Assembly: GCF_024508275.1 (NCBI RefSeq)
Contig: NZ_CP101989.1
Span: 2,728,001 to 2,792,000, forward strand
Length of the DNA stretch: 64,000 nucleotides
Origin: Cellulomonas wangsupingiae
GTDB lineage: Bacteria; Actinomycetota; Actinomycetes; Actinomycetales; Cellulomonadaceae
Direction: 5' to 3'
How positions within the stretch are numbered: position 1 is the first letter of the stretch; each line of letters starts with the position of its first letter. This document shows positions 63,276 through 64,000 of this stretch, piece by piece. The position numbers and the translations under genes are program-made. A model generated the notes under the pieces. That model had not been told where the DNA came from and did not search any database. It worked only from the letters and a program-made list of their open reading frames with translations.

Positions 63276-63869
63276 ATGGATGCTGTGAGCACGTCCCCCA
63301 CCCCGCCGCAGCCCACCGACGACTCCTCGTCCGACGCCCGCGCCCGCCGCGCGCTGGCCGACGCGGTCCGCGAGATCGAGCACCACGTGGCCTCCGCGGG
63401 CTGGGACGCGCCCGTCCGCGTCTTCGCCCTGGTGCGCACGCAGGCCGCGCTCGAGGCGGAGCCGGGCCTGGCCGGGCAGCTCGACGCCCAGGTGCTCGCG
63501 GCCGCCCGTGCCGACGACCAGCACCTGACGTCCGTCGAGCAGGAGGGCCTGCCGTCCGCCGACGACCTCGAGCACCTGCTCGGGGGCCTGACGTGGCCGC
63601 CCACGGTGCACGGCGCCGCGGTGACGGTGGAGCGGGTCGTGCTCCCCCCGGGCGCCGAGGAGGACCTGCCGACGGATCCCGAGGCGGCGCTCGCGGCGCT
63701 GCTGTCGCACCCGCAGCGGCAGGACGTGCGTCTCGCGGTCGGTGTGCTGCGCGACGGGCCGTCGTGGTGTGCGGTGCGCACCCGGGCCCACGACAGCGAC
63801 GACGCGGTCGGCCAGGGGCCCGACCTCGTGCCCGGCCTCGTCGAGGCGGTGCGCGCGACCCTGGCGTGA
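63276..63869 (+). CDS. PPA1309 family protein
   Basis: A 197-aa protein of the actinobacterial PPA1309 family (ARRALADAVREIEHHVASAGWD; VFALVRTQAAL; VGVLRDGPSWCAVRTRAHD). No function is assigned. GTG 63285, 7 nt after GACCAT, is an alternative leaderless start. It stands between UPF0182 and the protease gene, the conserved actinobacterial order. Confidence 0.85.
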   Translation: MDAVSTSPTPPQPTDDSSSDARARRALADAVREIEHHVASAGWDAPVRVFALVRTQAALEAEPGLAGQLDAQVLAAARADDQHLTSVEQEGLPSADDLEHLLGGLTWPPTVHGAAVTVERVVLPPGAEEDLPTDPEAALAALLSHPQRQDVRLAVGVLRDGPSWCAVRTRAHDSDDAVGQGPDLVPGLVEAVRATLA

Positions 63870-63889
63870 CGCGCGGCGACGCCCGTCGG

Positions 63890-64000
63890 TCAGCCCGCGG
63901 TGCAGGTGGGCAGGTCGCCGCCCTCGCCCGCGCCGATCGCGACCATCGCCTCGCGCGCCTCGTGCAGCGTCGCGACCTCGACGACGCGCAGGCCGTCCGG
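63890..64000 (-). CDS. 3' end of a PDZ / Lon-like (YlbL-type) protease gene, partial
   Basis: A minus-strand frame is open from the window edge to TGA 63892-63890 (36 residues). It contains LRVVEVATLHEAREAM and DLPTC, matching the C-terminus of PDZ-containing S16 serine proteases of the YlbL type. Its place beside PPA1309 supports this. The catalytic part lies outside the window. Confidence 0.65.
   Translation of the reverse strand, partial: PDGLRVVEVATLHEAREAMVAIGAGEGGDLPTCTAG

Overview
The window is a very GC-rich, gene-dense stretch of an actinobacterial chromosome. It most resembles Cellulomonas or a close relative among the Micrococcales. This rests on the G/C-dominated third codon positions, the neighbouring YlbL-like / PPA1309 / UPF0182 genes at the right end, a recC-recB-recD operon, a Zur-type Fur protein, and a bifunctional PutA. 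Many genes look leaderless: a TANNNT-like -10 box ends 6-7 nt before an ATG or GTG. I see no CRISPR array, insertion sequence or prophage; about 50 protein genes and one tRNA gene are supported.

Layout. 0-9 kb: lipoprotein hydrolase, HIT hydrolase, NhaA antiporter, a leftward run of redox genes (zinc alcohol dehydrogenase, epimerase, DsbA-like protein, SDR), then DUF1697, the alkyltransferase Ogt and a small membrane protein. 8.8-16 kb: a DrrAB-like ABC exporter divergent from a WYL regulator, an AlkA-like glycosylase, a DUF4349 lipoprotein and a DUF4914 P-loop protein. 16-25 kb: a P-type ATPase, an MFS exporter divergent from a MerR regulator, an SOS-boxed small gene, VOC and AraC genes, a pair of CNNM/CorC membrane proteins preceded by a short proline-rich leader ORF, and a glycerophosphodiesterase. 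25-34 kb: recC, recB and recD with four-base overlaps. 34-39.5 kb: CstA with its YbdD partner inside a patch of small hypothetical membrane proteins, one of them adjoining a decayed stretch. 39.6-49.5 kb: an altronate/galactarate dehydratase-family gene, an AraC/NAD-binding divergent pair, Zur, PutA, an OhrR-like MarR, DUF808 and MOSC. 49.7-52.4 kb: a MacB-type ABC transporter. 52.5-58.7 kb: a large secreted RHS protein with an N-terminal GH64 beta-1,3-glucanase domain, and a small membrane protein downstream. 58.9-64 kb: initiator tRNA, an EamA transporter, UPF0182, PPA1309 and the end of a PDZ/Lon-like protease.

Most notable. (1) The GH64-RHS fusion with a glycine-zipper hydrophobic tail and an adjacent one-TM protein looks like a secreted toxin or antifungal weapon with a candidate immunity gene. 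(2) Three DNA-repair units (ogt, alkA-like, recCBD) have upstream sequences resembling the RecA-independent (PafBC-type) damage promoter at the exact N8 spacing, and a fourth small gene carries a perfect LexA box. (3) The MFS/MerR pair has a promoter with a 20-bp spacer, as expected for MerR control. (4) The CNNM pair is preceded by a proline-rich 26-codon ORF coupled through TGATG, which could be a Mg-sensing leader. All functional statements come from reading the sequence and family knowledge; no database search was run.
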